DNA of 56,081 nucleotides, taken from assembly GCA_913019965.1 (NCBI GenBank), contig CAJVZR010000021.1:1-56081 (forward strand), written 5' to 3'. Within the stretch, counting starts at the first letter, position 1, and each line of letters starts with the position of its first letter. Below the pieces are notes generated by a model that was not told where the DNA came from, did not search any database, and saw only the letters and a list, made by a program, of their open reading frames with translations. Of the stretch, positions 18,149 to 24,972 are shown one piece after another. Both the position numbers and the translations under genes were made by a program. Source of the DNA: an uncultured Oleispira sp. (GTDB taxonomy: Bacteria > Pseudomonadota > Gammaproteobacteria > Pseudomonadales > Oceanobacteraceae).

Positions 18149-18172
18149 CTCTCTTGATTTAGATCAGGAGAG
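18149..18172. promoter_or_regulatory. FNR/ANR-like palindrome upstream of flavin hydroxylase
   Basis: The core TTGATTTAGATCAG (18154-18167) matches the FNR/ANR consensus TTGATNNNNATCAA in all but the last base. It lies within a longer 24-bp dyad with 10-bp arms (9 of 10 paired). It lies about 70 bases before the UbiM-like start and 123 bases before the ceramidase-family start. Oxygen-dependent control of an O2-using hydroxylase would make sense, but this is inference. Confidence 0.45.
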
Positions 18173-18238
18173 AATTAGCTCAAGCTGTTAGCCTTCGGCT
18201 GTCATTATTAATTATCGATTACTTGCAGGGTTAAAGGT

Positions 18239-19444
18239 ATGAGTACAAAAAATGTTGATGTTGCGATTATTGGTGCAGGCCCTGCCGGTTTAAGTTTCGC
18301 ATTAAGTCTGGCAAAGAGTGGCTTGCAAATATTGCTGGTGGATCAGCAATCGTTAGACAGTATTGCTAAGCCTCAATTAGATGGTCGCGATATTGCGATG
18401 ACCCATTTGTCGAAAACCATTTTATCTGAATTGTCGGTTTGGCAGCGTTTTCCAGAAGAGGTCGTACACCCGATAAAAGAAGCCAAGGTGATTAACGGGC
18501 CGTTGGGTAATGAAAAACACTCATTATTAAAAACCCCGGCATTACATTTTGAGCGTCAGGATGATGCACAAGCACCTTTAGGTTATCTCGTTGCGAACCA
18601 TCAAATTCGACAGGCTTTATATGATCAAGTTTGTGAATACGACAATATTGAAATGCTCACCGAGCAACAGGTTAATTATGTTAAAACCTTTAGTAATCGT
18701 GGTGTCATCGAAACCAGTGATTATGTGGTCAATGCATCATTAGTTGTATCGGCGGATAGCCGCTTTTCGACGACGCGTAGGATGATGGGCTTATCGGCCA
18801 AAATGAAAGACTTTGGTAAAGTGATGATTGTGTGCAACATGAAACATACTTTGAGTCATGAAAATACCGCTCAAGAGTGTTTTCAATACGGCCGCACCTG
18901 TGCCATTTTACCCTTAGGTAAAGGCTTCTCCTCCATCGTTATTACTGTGCCTGCAAGTGAAGCCAAGCGTTTAACGGATTTACCCGTAGAAGAATTTAAT
19001 CGCCAAGCTGAGAGCATGCTAGACGGACGCTTAGGTGAAATGGAACTCATCACTGAACGTCATTCTTATCCTTTAGTTGGCGTTATCTCAGATCGTTTTA
19101 TCGCTAAACGTTTTGCCTTAATAGGCGATGCTGCGGTAGGCATGCATCCAGTCACAGCCCATGGCTATAATTTGGGTTTACGTTCTGCGGATACCTTAGC
19201 CGAACAGATTATTAAGGCCCAGCAAGGCGGAAAAGATATCGCTTCGAGCTGGGTATTACACAACTACGAAGTTCGCCATCAGTTATTAAGTAAGCCTCTA
19301 TACGAAGCAACGAATGCGATTGTTGAACTGTATACCAATGATAAGCCGCTAGCAAGAATTGCCCGCAAAGCGGCGCTTCATATTGGTAATCAATTTATGC
19401 CGTTTAAGCATGCGGTAACTCATCGGTTGACTCAGATTCGCTGA
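18239..19444 (+). CDS. UbiH/UbiF/COQ6-family FAD monooxygenase, UbiM-like
   Basis: A 401-residue class A flavoprotein monooxygenase. It has the N-terminal GAGPAGLSFA dinucleotide fold (about 12-21), the second FAD motif GDAAVGMHPVTAHGYNLGL (about 294-312), and the DG motif region VVSADSRFS. The family hydroxylates the ubiquinone ring using O2 and NAD(P)H. The LDGRDIAMTHLSKTIL stretch recalls the UbiM subgroup, which is reported to hydroxylate more than one ring position. Only a phylogeny could separate UbiM from UbiH or UbiF. There is no signal peptide. The gene has an upstream FNR-like palindrome and precedes a TetR gene. Confidence 0.88.
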   Translation: MSTKNVDVAIIGAGPAGLSFALSLAKSGLQILLVDQQSLDSIAKPQLDGRDIAMTHLSKTILSELSVWQRFPEEVVHPIKEAKVINGPLGNEKHSLLKTPALHFERQDDAQAPLGYLVANHQIRQALYDQVCEYDNIEMLTEQQVNYVKTFSNRGVIETSDYVVNASLVVSADSRFSTTRRMMGLSAKMKDFGKVMIVCNMKHTLSHENTAQECFQYGRTCAILPLGKGFSSIVITVPASEAKRLTDLPVEEFNRQAESMLDGRLGEMELITERHSYPLVGVISDRFIAKRFALIGDAAVGMHPVTAHGYNLGLRSADTLAEQIIKAQQGGKDIASSWVLHNYEVRHQLLSKPLYEATNAIVELYTNDKPLARIARKAALHIGNQFMPFKHAVTHRLTQIR

Positions 19445-19459
19445 TTGTCGGCTTAACCC

Positions 19460-19501
19460 AAAGAAAGGGAAGATCTAAACACCTTGATCTTTGATTTCTT
19501 T
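19460..19501. terminator. Inverted repeat between the hydroxylase and tetR genes
   Basis: Sixteen-base arms (13 of 16 paired), with a perfect inner AAGATC/GATCTT and a 10-base spacer, start 16 bases after the stop at 19444. The right arm ends in TTTCTTTT, as in an intrinsic terminator. Because it lies 46 bases before the tetR start it could also be the TetR operator. The sequence does not decide between the two. Confidence 0.5.
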
Positions 19502-19547
19502 TGATTAAGTATGACAAATAATTCAGTTTTAGTTGTTAATAAATATT

Positions 19548-20162
19548 ATGGCGAACATTGCCAGTGAAGAAAAAATTGCCCGTCGTAAAGCGGAGATCCT
19601 CGCCGCTTCTATAGAGGTCTTTTCCAGTCAGGGTTTTCATAAAGCCGGTATTGCGGATATAGCTAAGCAGCTCAATATCGGCCATGGCACCATCTATCGC
19701 TATTTTAAAAATAAGCGTGATATCTTTAATGCGATTTTGGCGGACTTATTGGGTCAAATGGCCGAAATCGTAATGCAAGAACCGCCGACTACCGATAGCC
19801 TAGATGAGTACGCAGGTCAGCTACAGAGAATTGCCGATGGCTTGCTGGCCATTTTCAATCGTGACCCAAGGCTGGCAAGAATCGCTTTTTATGAATCGTT
19901 AGGTGTTGATCCAGAAGCGACAGAATCGGTAGAGCACTTGTTATCTGTGTTTGCTCAGTTCACCGAGCAGTATATGAAAAATGGTATTGAGAAAGGCTTT
20001 TTACGCTCGACAATGAACAGTCGTGTTGCGGCGAATTTGGTGACAGCGATGTTAGTTGAAACGATTAAAAAAGTTGCAGCTAAAGACATCACTGATGATC
20101 AAGAAATAGAAGCTTGGCGCCAAGAGATGATCCAGTTCATGATTGGAGGATTAGGGCGATAA
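19548..20162 (+). CDS. TetR/AcrR-family regulator
   Basis: A regulator of about 204 residues with a standard TetR DNA-binding domain: RRKAEILAASIEVFSSQGFH, then the helix-turn-helix IADIAKQLNIGHGTIYRYFKNKRDIF, and a helical ligand-binding C-terminus. I choose ATG 19548 (MANIASEEK), because the upstream TTG at 19533 adds only MLINI with no ribosome-binding site. The sequence resembles regulators of fatty-acid or envelope genes, but the ligand is unknown. The K+ channel gene follows after 28 bases, so the two may share a transcript. The inverted repeat at 19460-19501 is a possible operator. Confidence 0.92.
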   Translation: MANIASEEKIARRKAEILAASIEVFSSQGFHKAGIADIAKQLNIGHGTIYRYFKNKRDIFNAILADLLGQMAEIVMQEPPTTDSLDEYAGQLQRIADGLLAIFNRDPRLARIAFYESLGVDPEATESVEHLLSVFAQFTEQYMKNGIEKGFLRSTMNSRVAANLVTAMLVETIKKVAAKDITDDQEIEAWRQEMIQFMIGGLGR

Positions 20163-20190
20163 TTATGGAAGATTTCATTAAGGAAGGCTA

Positions 20191-21330
20191 TTGAGCAAGT
20201 TCACTCGCTTTATTCGCCATCAACGGCGTGTTCGTCACGCGGTGTATCAAACGGATAAAACTATTAAGCGCGCAGTACTGCGTACTGCTTCGGTTATGCT
20301 GGTATTGATTGCTACGCATTCGAGTCTGATGGTTTACCTTGAAGGTATGACCCTTTGGCTGGGGATATGGTTAACCTTAACAACACTCACCACGGTTGGC
20401 TTTGGAGATCTTTCTCCGACAACGCCTATGGGTCAAGCCGCGACGATTGGTTTGATGTATCTTTGTGGTATCACCTTGATGACGTTTTTGATCAGCGACT
20501 ACGTTGATTTTCGCATCGCACGCCGTGAAAAAATTCGCACCGGACATTGGAATTGGAATATGGAAGAGCACATCCTAATCATTAACTCGCCAAAATATAA
20601 TCGTGAGAATTATTTTATTCGTTTGATTACTCAGATCCGTGAAAATAAAGATTATGCGGATATTCCGGTACAGCTTTTGAATATCGATTTTGCTGATGGC
20701 TTACCGGATTGTATTCGTGAATTAGGGGCGGTTCACGTGCATGGTACGCCAAGTAATCCAGCGGATTTAAAGCGCGCTGGAGCGCACAGAGCCAAGCATA
20801 TCGTGGTATTAGCGCGTAATGAATACGCTAGCGATAGTGATAGTTTTACCTTTGATGTTGCGCATCGTTTAAATGAATTACACGTTTGCCATAAAGCGAT
20901 GATCGAGTGTGTGATGGATGAAAACCGTCAGCGGATGAAGGACCTTGGAGTGAAGTCGGTATTAAGACCGATTCGTTCCTATCCTGAGATTGTTGTGCGT
21001 TCTATGGATGCTCCGGGCTCGGAAGTTATTATCGAAGATATGTTTACTCGTGCTAACGATCATCCACATCGCTATCCGGTATGGCTTGAAGGTGAGCCTT
21101 GGGCAGATGTGGTGAACGCTTTAATTCAAGCAAATTTAGGTACGGCGTTAGGCTATGTGACTAAAGAGGGTGACGTTATTGCGCATCCTAATGGCGATGA
21201 ACATGTACATGCTCAATCGCTTATTATTTTAGTGAAAACGGAATTACAACCGGAAGAAAAATCCGTAACGGAAGCATTAACGAATTATTTTCAGAAGCAG
21301 ATCTCTGATAGTCGAGCCCACTCTAAATAA
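20191..21330 (+). CDS. Two-TM potassium channel with cytoplasmic RCK/TrkA-like domain
   Basis: The 379-residue protein has a pore module of two transmembrane helices (about 29-55 and 88-108) flanking the selectivity filter TVGFGD. The TVGFGDLSPTT context is typical of K+ channels. A cytoplasmic Rossmann-like region follows (ILIINSPKYNREN, then AKHIVVLARNEYASDSDSFTFD), ending in a TrkA-C-like tail. The start is TTG at 20191, supported by an AAGGAAGG Shine-Dalgarno 4 bases upstream. The nucleotide loop lacks a clean GxGxxG, so ligand gating may differ from Kch. A hairpin overlaps its stop codon. Confidence 0.9.
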   Translation: MSKFTRFIRHQRRVRHAVYQTDKTIKRAVLRTASVMLVLIATHSSLMVYLEGMTLWLGIWLTLTTLTTVGFGDLSPTTPMGQAATIGLMYLCGITLMTFLISDYVDFRIARREKIRTGHWNWNMEEHILIINSPKYNRENYFIRLITQIRENKDYADIPVQLLNIDFADGLPDCIRELGAVHVHGTPSNPADLKRAGAHRAKHIVVLARNEYASDSDSFTFDVAHRLNELHVCHKAMIECVMDENRQRMKDLGVKSVLRPIRSYPEIVVRSMDAPGSEVIIEDMFTRANDHPHRYPVWLEGEPWADVVNALIQANLGTALGYVTKEGDVIAHPNGDEHVHAQSLIILVKTELQPEEKSVTEALTNYFQKQISDSRAHSK

Positions 21331-21350
21331 TAAGAGTGAGTTCGACTATC
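21307..21350. terminator. Bidirectional hairpin terminator
   Basis: Seventeen-base arms (15 of 17 paired; outer GATAGTCGA/TCGACTATC perfect) flank the 10-base loop TAAATAATAA, which contains the channel gene's stop. It sits between two convergent genes (K+ channel and TonB receptor), as expected of a shared terminator. Confidence 0.65.
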
Positions 21351-21369
21351 GCAGCACGAAACAACTTAT

Positions 21370-23412
21370 CTAAAATTTAGCCTTGATGCCGAATGACGGC
21401 ATCATAGGTAGGCCCACTTCTTTTTCTTTCACGCTATAATCGGCTTCGCTATAGGAGTAACCAGTTACATTTCTGTGGTTATAAACATTGAGAATCTCTA
21501 CGTATAAATCCATATCCCAAGACGCATAATGAAATGTGCGGTCAGCGCGAACATCTAAGCTATGACTCGCGGGCAAGCGTTCAGAATTTAATTCGCCGTA
21601 TACCGGATCGTAGAGTTCAGGGTTTTCACTATTTTGGTTAGCCGCGATTAGTGGAGTCACCAGCTGACCACTTTGATAGCGCCACTTAAGCCCTAACTGC
21701 CATATTGGATTGATTTGATAGCTGCTTACTAGGTTGATGATCCAAGGTTGATCGTATTCGTATTTAAAGTTTTCGCCAGTAAGATTATTTTTGCGTTTGG
21801 TTTCTGAATAAGCAACCGATAACCAGCCGTACCATTTATCCGATAATGTTTTGTTGGCAAAAAACTCCAATCCCCAAGCGCTACCATCACCATCATTTGT
21901 ATAGCGCGGTAGCTCTTCATACTGCTCCGGAGTTAAGGTCGGATAGTTGTCATAACTAGGACGTGATACGATTAACTCGTTCATCGCTTTGTAATAGGTT
22001 TCGATTTTCCAGAACCAGCTTTCATCAAATTGATTTTCTATGCCTATTTCATAATGGCTTGCTTCGGTTTGTTTTAGGTCTCGATTGCCAAATTCTTTGG
22101 TATAGCTGCCAAAGTCATCAGGCAGTTTATGATAATCGCCATAAGCTGATGTAAATGCCCAGTCGTCGGAAAATTCGTAACGACTTTGTATTTTAGGTTC
22201 TATAAACGTTTGCTGAGTATAATCGTCGTGGGCAATGGCAACTCCCGGTGTTAAGGTCCAAAAGTGAGTAACTGCCCAGTTATCTGCGAGATTAACATCG
22301 TAATTATTGATACTTAATGAATCTTTAGCCGTAATGGTTTCGGTGCCATCAACTAAGCGGCAGTCGACACGGAACTCATCACAGGGTGGTCCTTTAAACA
22401 CACCATCAAAGGCTATGTTCTTCAACGTATAATCAAAGCCCCATAAAAGCTCATGCTGTGGACTGATGATGGATGACCATTGATTTCGTAATGAATAATC
22501 TGTGGTGACAATATCGAGATCAATATTGCTGCCGACAGAGAAGTCGAATACTTGAGACAAGCGAGAAAATGAAGAAACTCGGCTGCCGCCTTCGTTATCA
22601 TATTTTTCCCAAACGATACCTTGGCTATCAAAGTAGGAAGAAAATTCTGCCCCACCGGATAATCCTGGATCTTGCTTTACTTCATCGGAATCCTCGTCAA
22701 ACAAAATACCGGCTTTATCTTTAGCCCCGATTATATTGAAACTAATACTTTCCTGATCGGAAATCGTATATTGATATTTACCTTGGTAGTCGTAGTACTC
22801 AGGAACCGTAGTGAGTTTAAATTCTTCATCATCCAAAAAGTTCTCAATATAATACTGGAACAAACTTTGGCGTGCAGACAAATAGAAGGCTTGTTTTTCA
22901 TTGACCTGTCTCTCTACAAAGAAGCTGGCTTTTAACAAGCTTAAATCGATAACCGTTTGCGGCTGGTCTAAATAAGGGTCTCGAGTATTGGCAGCAATTA
23001 CAGCCCCCGTCGCATCGTGATATTGTGCCGCAAAGGCAGCTGAGTCGAGCATGAAATCTTTTAATGAATTGTCATTTAAGATGCTAGAACTGTCTAGGTG
23101 AAATATATAACCGACTGGCATAAAGTCTATTAGATAGCGGTTATCCGCTGGAGAAGATCCTCTAACGGCAGGGGCAGCAGTATCACCTCCAGCAAACGTC
23201 ACCCCAGGCAAGCTGGCAATCGCTTGTAGTGGGTCGTTGCCTGCTCCTGGTACTTTCAATAATTTATCAAGAGTGACCTCGGTTGCGGACTCTTCCTTGT
23301 GTTGAACTTTGATGGCATCCAACTCCACGACTTCGTCGGTATTCTCTTGTGCCAAGCTCGGCAAGGAAGCCGCAAGTGAGAGAGTCAGTATGGCTGTTTT
23401 ATTGAATGACAT
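21370..23412 (-). CDS. TonB-dependent outer-membrane receptor
   Basis: The 680-residue protein has a signal peptide ending at about residue 21 (SLAQ-ENTDEVV). A plug domain follows (about 30-150: VPGAGNDPLQAIASLPGVTFAG, AAPAVRGSSPADNRYLIDFMPVGY), then a 22-stranded-type barrel ending in FGIKAKF with the terminal aromatic residue. A short EVVELDAIKVQHKEES segment after the signal peptide may be the TonB box. The substrate is unknown; no neighbouring siderophore, heme or cobalamin gene helps. The Shine-Dalgarno (AAGGG, 7 bases before ATG) lies within a small hairpin. Confidence 0.9.
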   Translation of the reverse strand: MSFNKTAILTLSLAASLPSLAQENTDEVVELDAIKVQHKEESATEVTLDKLLKVPGAGNDPLQAIASLPGVTFAGGDTAAPAVRGSSPADNRYLIDFMPVGYIFHLDSSSILNDNSLKDFMLDSAAFAAQYHDATGAVIAANTRDPYLDQPQTVIDLSLLKASFFVERQVNEKQAFYLSARQSLFQYYIENFLDDEEFKLTTVPEYYDYQGKYQYTISDQESISFNIIGAKDKAGILFDEDSDEVKQDPGLSGGAEFSSYFDSQGIVWEKYDNEGGSRVSSFSRLSQVFDFSVGSNIDLDIVTTDYSLRNQWSSIISPQHELLWGFDYTLKNIAFDGVFKGPPCDEFRVDCRLVDGTETITAKDSLSINNYDVNLADNWAVTHFWTLTPGVAIAHDDYTQQTFIEPKIQSRYEFSDDWAFTSAYGDYHKLPDDFGSYTKEFGNRDLKQTEASHYEIGIENQFDESWFWKIETYYKAMNELIVSRPSYDNYPTLTPEQYEELPRYTNDGDGSAWGLEFFANKTLSDKWYGWLSVAYSETKRKNNLTGENFKYEYDQPWIINLVSSYQINPIWQLGLKWRYQSGQLVTPLIAANQNSENPELYDPVYGELNSERLPASHSLDVRADRTFHYASWDMDLYVEILNVYNHRNVTGYSYSEADYSVKEKEVGLPMMPSFGIKAKF

Positions 23413-23419
23413 AGAACAT

Positions 23420-23440
23420 CCCTTATTAATACAGTAAGGG
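23420..23440 (-). promoter_or_regulatory. Hairpin covering the TonB-receptor ribosome-binding site
   Basis: CCCTTA / TAAGGG with a 9-base loop lies immediately before the TonB-receptor start. In the mRNA, the AAGGG arm is the Shine-Dalgarno sequence itself, so folding would hide it. The stem is short (6 bp), so a regulatory role is speculative. Confidence 0.35.
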
Positions 23441-23451
23441 CTCTAGAATAA

Positions 23452-23477
23452 TTCAGCTTGGCTGAACCTAAGCTGAA
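23452..23477. promoter_or_regulatory. Inverted repeat between TonB receptor and hisA
   Basis: TTCAGCTT, a 10-base spacer and AAGCTGAA form a perfect 8-bp dyad. An inner CTGAA makes it interleaved. It lies 40 bases before the TonB receptor start and 104 before hisA, in a divergent promoter region; a TATAAT on the plus strand is at 23506-23511. It is a candidate operator, with the regulator unknown. Confidence 0.4.
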
Positions 23478-23505
23478 CAAGCTGCCACTGGCTTTTAATA
23501 TCCGA

Positions 23506-23511
23506 TATAAT
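23506..23511 (+). promoter_or_regulatory. Probable -10 element of hisA
   Basis: A perfect TATAAT lies 45 bases before the GTG start of hisA. The -35 region 17 bases upstream is poor, so the promoter may be weak or activator-dependent. Confidence 0.4.
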
Positions 23512-23555
23512 GGTATCGCTCATCCCTTTTATTGATTGTCGTTATAGGTATTAAT

Positions 23556-24311
23556 GTGACTCAGTTTCGTCCGTGCATCGATTTACACCAAGGCCAGGTT
23601 AAGCAAATTGTTGGCGGTAGCTTGAATGATCAAGGTGCTGATACTAATTTCGTCAGTCAGTACGACGCGGCTTATTACGCCGATTTATATCGTCAGCACG
23701 ATTTACAAGGCGGTCATGTGATTGCATTGGGCCCCGGCAATAAAGAAGAAGTATTAAAAGCCTTAGCGGCTTGGCCGAATGCTCTGCAATTTGGTGGTGG
23801 TGTCAATCAAGGTAATGCGGCTGAGTTTTTAACCGCAGGTGCCAGTCATGTGATTGTGACATCTTATCTTTTCGAGAATGGCCAGTTTTCTTGGAATCGG
23901 TTAGAAGCCTTGAAAGCTGAAACCGGTAAAGAACGTTTAGTTTTAGACTTGAGTTGTCGCCGCACTGACTCTGGTTGGAATATTGCGACCGATCGCTGGC
24001 AGACGGTTACGGAAACCGCAGTTGATAGTAAAACTCTGACTGAATTAGCGAATCACTGTGATGAGTTTTTAATTCACGCAGCCGATGTGGAAGGCTTACA
24101 AGCCGGTATTGATGAAGAGCTAGTGACTCTACTGGGGCAGAATGCCACTATTCCTGTGACTTATGCTGGTGGAGCGCGCTCTTTAGATGACCTGAAGCGT
24201 GTGAATGATTTGTCTAAGGGTAAGGTCGACTTGACCATAGGTAGTGCCTTAGACATCTTTGGTGGTAAAGGTGTAACGTTAGATGAATGTCTTGCTTGGA
24301 ATCGCCGTTAA
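23556..24311 (+). CDS. hisA: Eukaryotic-type ProFAR isomerase (HIS6-like HisA)
   Basis: This enzyme isomerises ProFAR to PRFAR in histidine synthesis. The 252-residue protein is not the usual bacterial HisA. It has the eukaryotic HIS6 pattern throughout: FRPCIDLHQGQVKQIVGGS, TNFVSQYDAAYYADLY, HVIALGPGN, LQFGGGVN, VIVTSYLF, LDLSCRRTDSGW, FLIHAADVEGL, TYAGGARSLDDL and VDLTIGSALDIFGG. The catalytic Asp near the N-terminus (Asp9) is present. I start it at GTG 23556 (AGG 7 bases upstream), which gives MTQF, like the MTKF start of yeast HIS6; an in-frame TTG at 23532 is less likely. It stands alone, with no other his gene in the window. Confidence 0.93.
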   Translation: MTQFRPCIDLHQGQVKQIVGGSLNDQGADTNFVSQYDAAYYADLYRQHDLQGGHVIALGPGNKEEVLKALAAWPNALQFGGGVNQGNAAEFLTAGASHVIVTSYLFENGQFSWNRLEALKAETGKERLVLDLSCRRTDSGWNIATDRWQTVTETAVDSKTLTELANHCDEFLIHAADVEGLQAGIDEELVTLLGQNATIPVTYAGGARSLDDLKRVNDLSKGKVDLTIGSALDIFGGKGVTLDECLAWNRR

Positions 24312-24329
24312 AGGCTATTTTATTAATAA

Positions 24330-24360
24330 AGGCCATCTTTATGGCCTATTTGTAATTTCT
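24330..24360 (+). terminator. Terminator after hisA
   Basis: AGGCCAT / ATGGCCT, a perfect 7-bp stem with loop CTTT (24330-24347), is followed by ATTTGTAATTTCT. It lies 18 bases after the hisA stop, as an intrinsic terminator should. Confidence 0.7.
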
Positions 24361-24444
24361 CCCTGTCTTTCTTTCGTAATGCTTTTGTCTTAGCTCATAA
24401 CCGTCTTTACTTTGGTTAGAGCTTTGTGCGAAATGGTTTGTAAC

Positions 24445-24459
24445 TGTTATTTTATAATA
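24445..24459. promoter_or_regulatory. Candidate Zur box overlapping a TATAAT element
   Basis: TGTTATTTTATAATA differs by one base from the dyad TGTTATNNTATAACA, the core of the Zur operator in gammaproteobacteria. It lies 40 bases before the DUF2946-like gene. TATAAT (24453-24458) lies inside it, so a bound repressor would block the promoter. The His-rich TonB receptor downstream supports zinc control. Confidence 0.5.
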
Positions 24460-24498
24460 TATCAATATTGTATTTCTCTCTTAATTAGGTAGTTTATC

Positions 24499-24816
24499 TT
24501 GATCGATAAATCGTTATTCACCCGCTGGCTGCGTTCTAAGCAGCTGCCTATGTTGCTCAGTTTTTTGCTGATCGCGGCAGGGGCCATACAGAGCTTGCAT
24601 GATCAGCTTGATCATAGTGATGCTTTGGGTAGTTCAGCGCATTGTGAATATTGCTTATTGAGTCAGGGTATTGATGAAGGGTTGATTCCTTTTGCCATCA
24701 GTCTACCAACCAGCTTGGTTGACCAGGCTCCTGAAATCTTTTTGCCCTTAGTTCTTCCTTTTGCCCGTCAATATCGCCAGCGTAGCCGTGCCCCGCCTTT
24801 CGTTTTCTCTATTTAA
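24499..24816 (+). CDS. DUF2946-like small protein, likely metal-linked
   Basis: The 105-residue protein has a hydrophobic segment near the N-terminus (about 17-30, MLLSFLLIAAGAIQS), then SLHDQLDH and HCEYC. Short proteins with one N-terminal hydrophobic segment followed by a C-x2-C motif are typical of the DUF2946 family, which is often found beside copper or zinc TonB receptors. The C-terminus is Arg-rich (RQYRQRSRAPPFVFSI). The start is TTG or ATC-flanked, with no strong Shine-Dalgarno. It lies 156 bases before the TonB receptor, so the two may be one operon. The role is unknown. Confidence 0.65.
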   Translation: MIDKSLFTRWLRSKQLPMLLSFLLIAAGAIQSLHDQLDHSDALGSSAHCEYCLLSQGIDEGLIPFAISLPTSLVDQAPEIFLPLVLPFARQYRQRSRAPPFVFSI

Positions 24817-24972
24817 TACCCTGTTGTTTATTTTTATTGAAGTATCAGTCATTAGATTAATGGTTGCTGCTTAGTATGTATTGGATTTCGATACCCTTGA
24901 TTCGACGATTAGCGCTATGTCATTTGTCGTGGGTATTCGTAAGTTAGAGACTCTCAGTCAGAGAAAGTGTAA

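Noticed and set aside
24499..24816. Zinc or copper chaperone function for the small Cys/His protein
   Set aside because: Only the HCEYC motif and gene neighbourhood suggest a metal link; no chaperone family was recognised, so only a DUF2946-like label is given.
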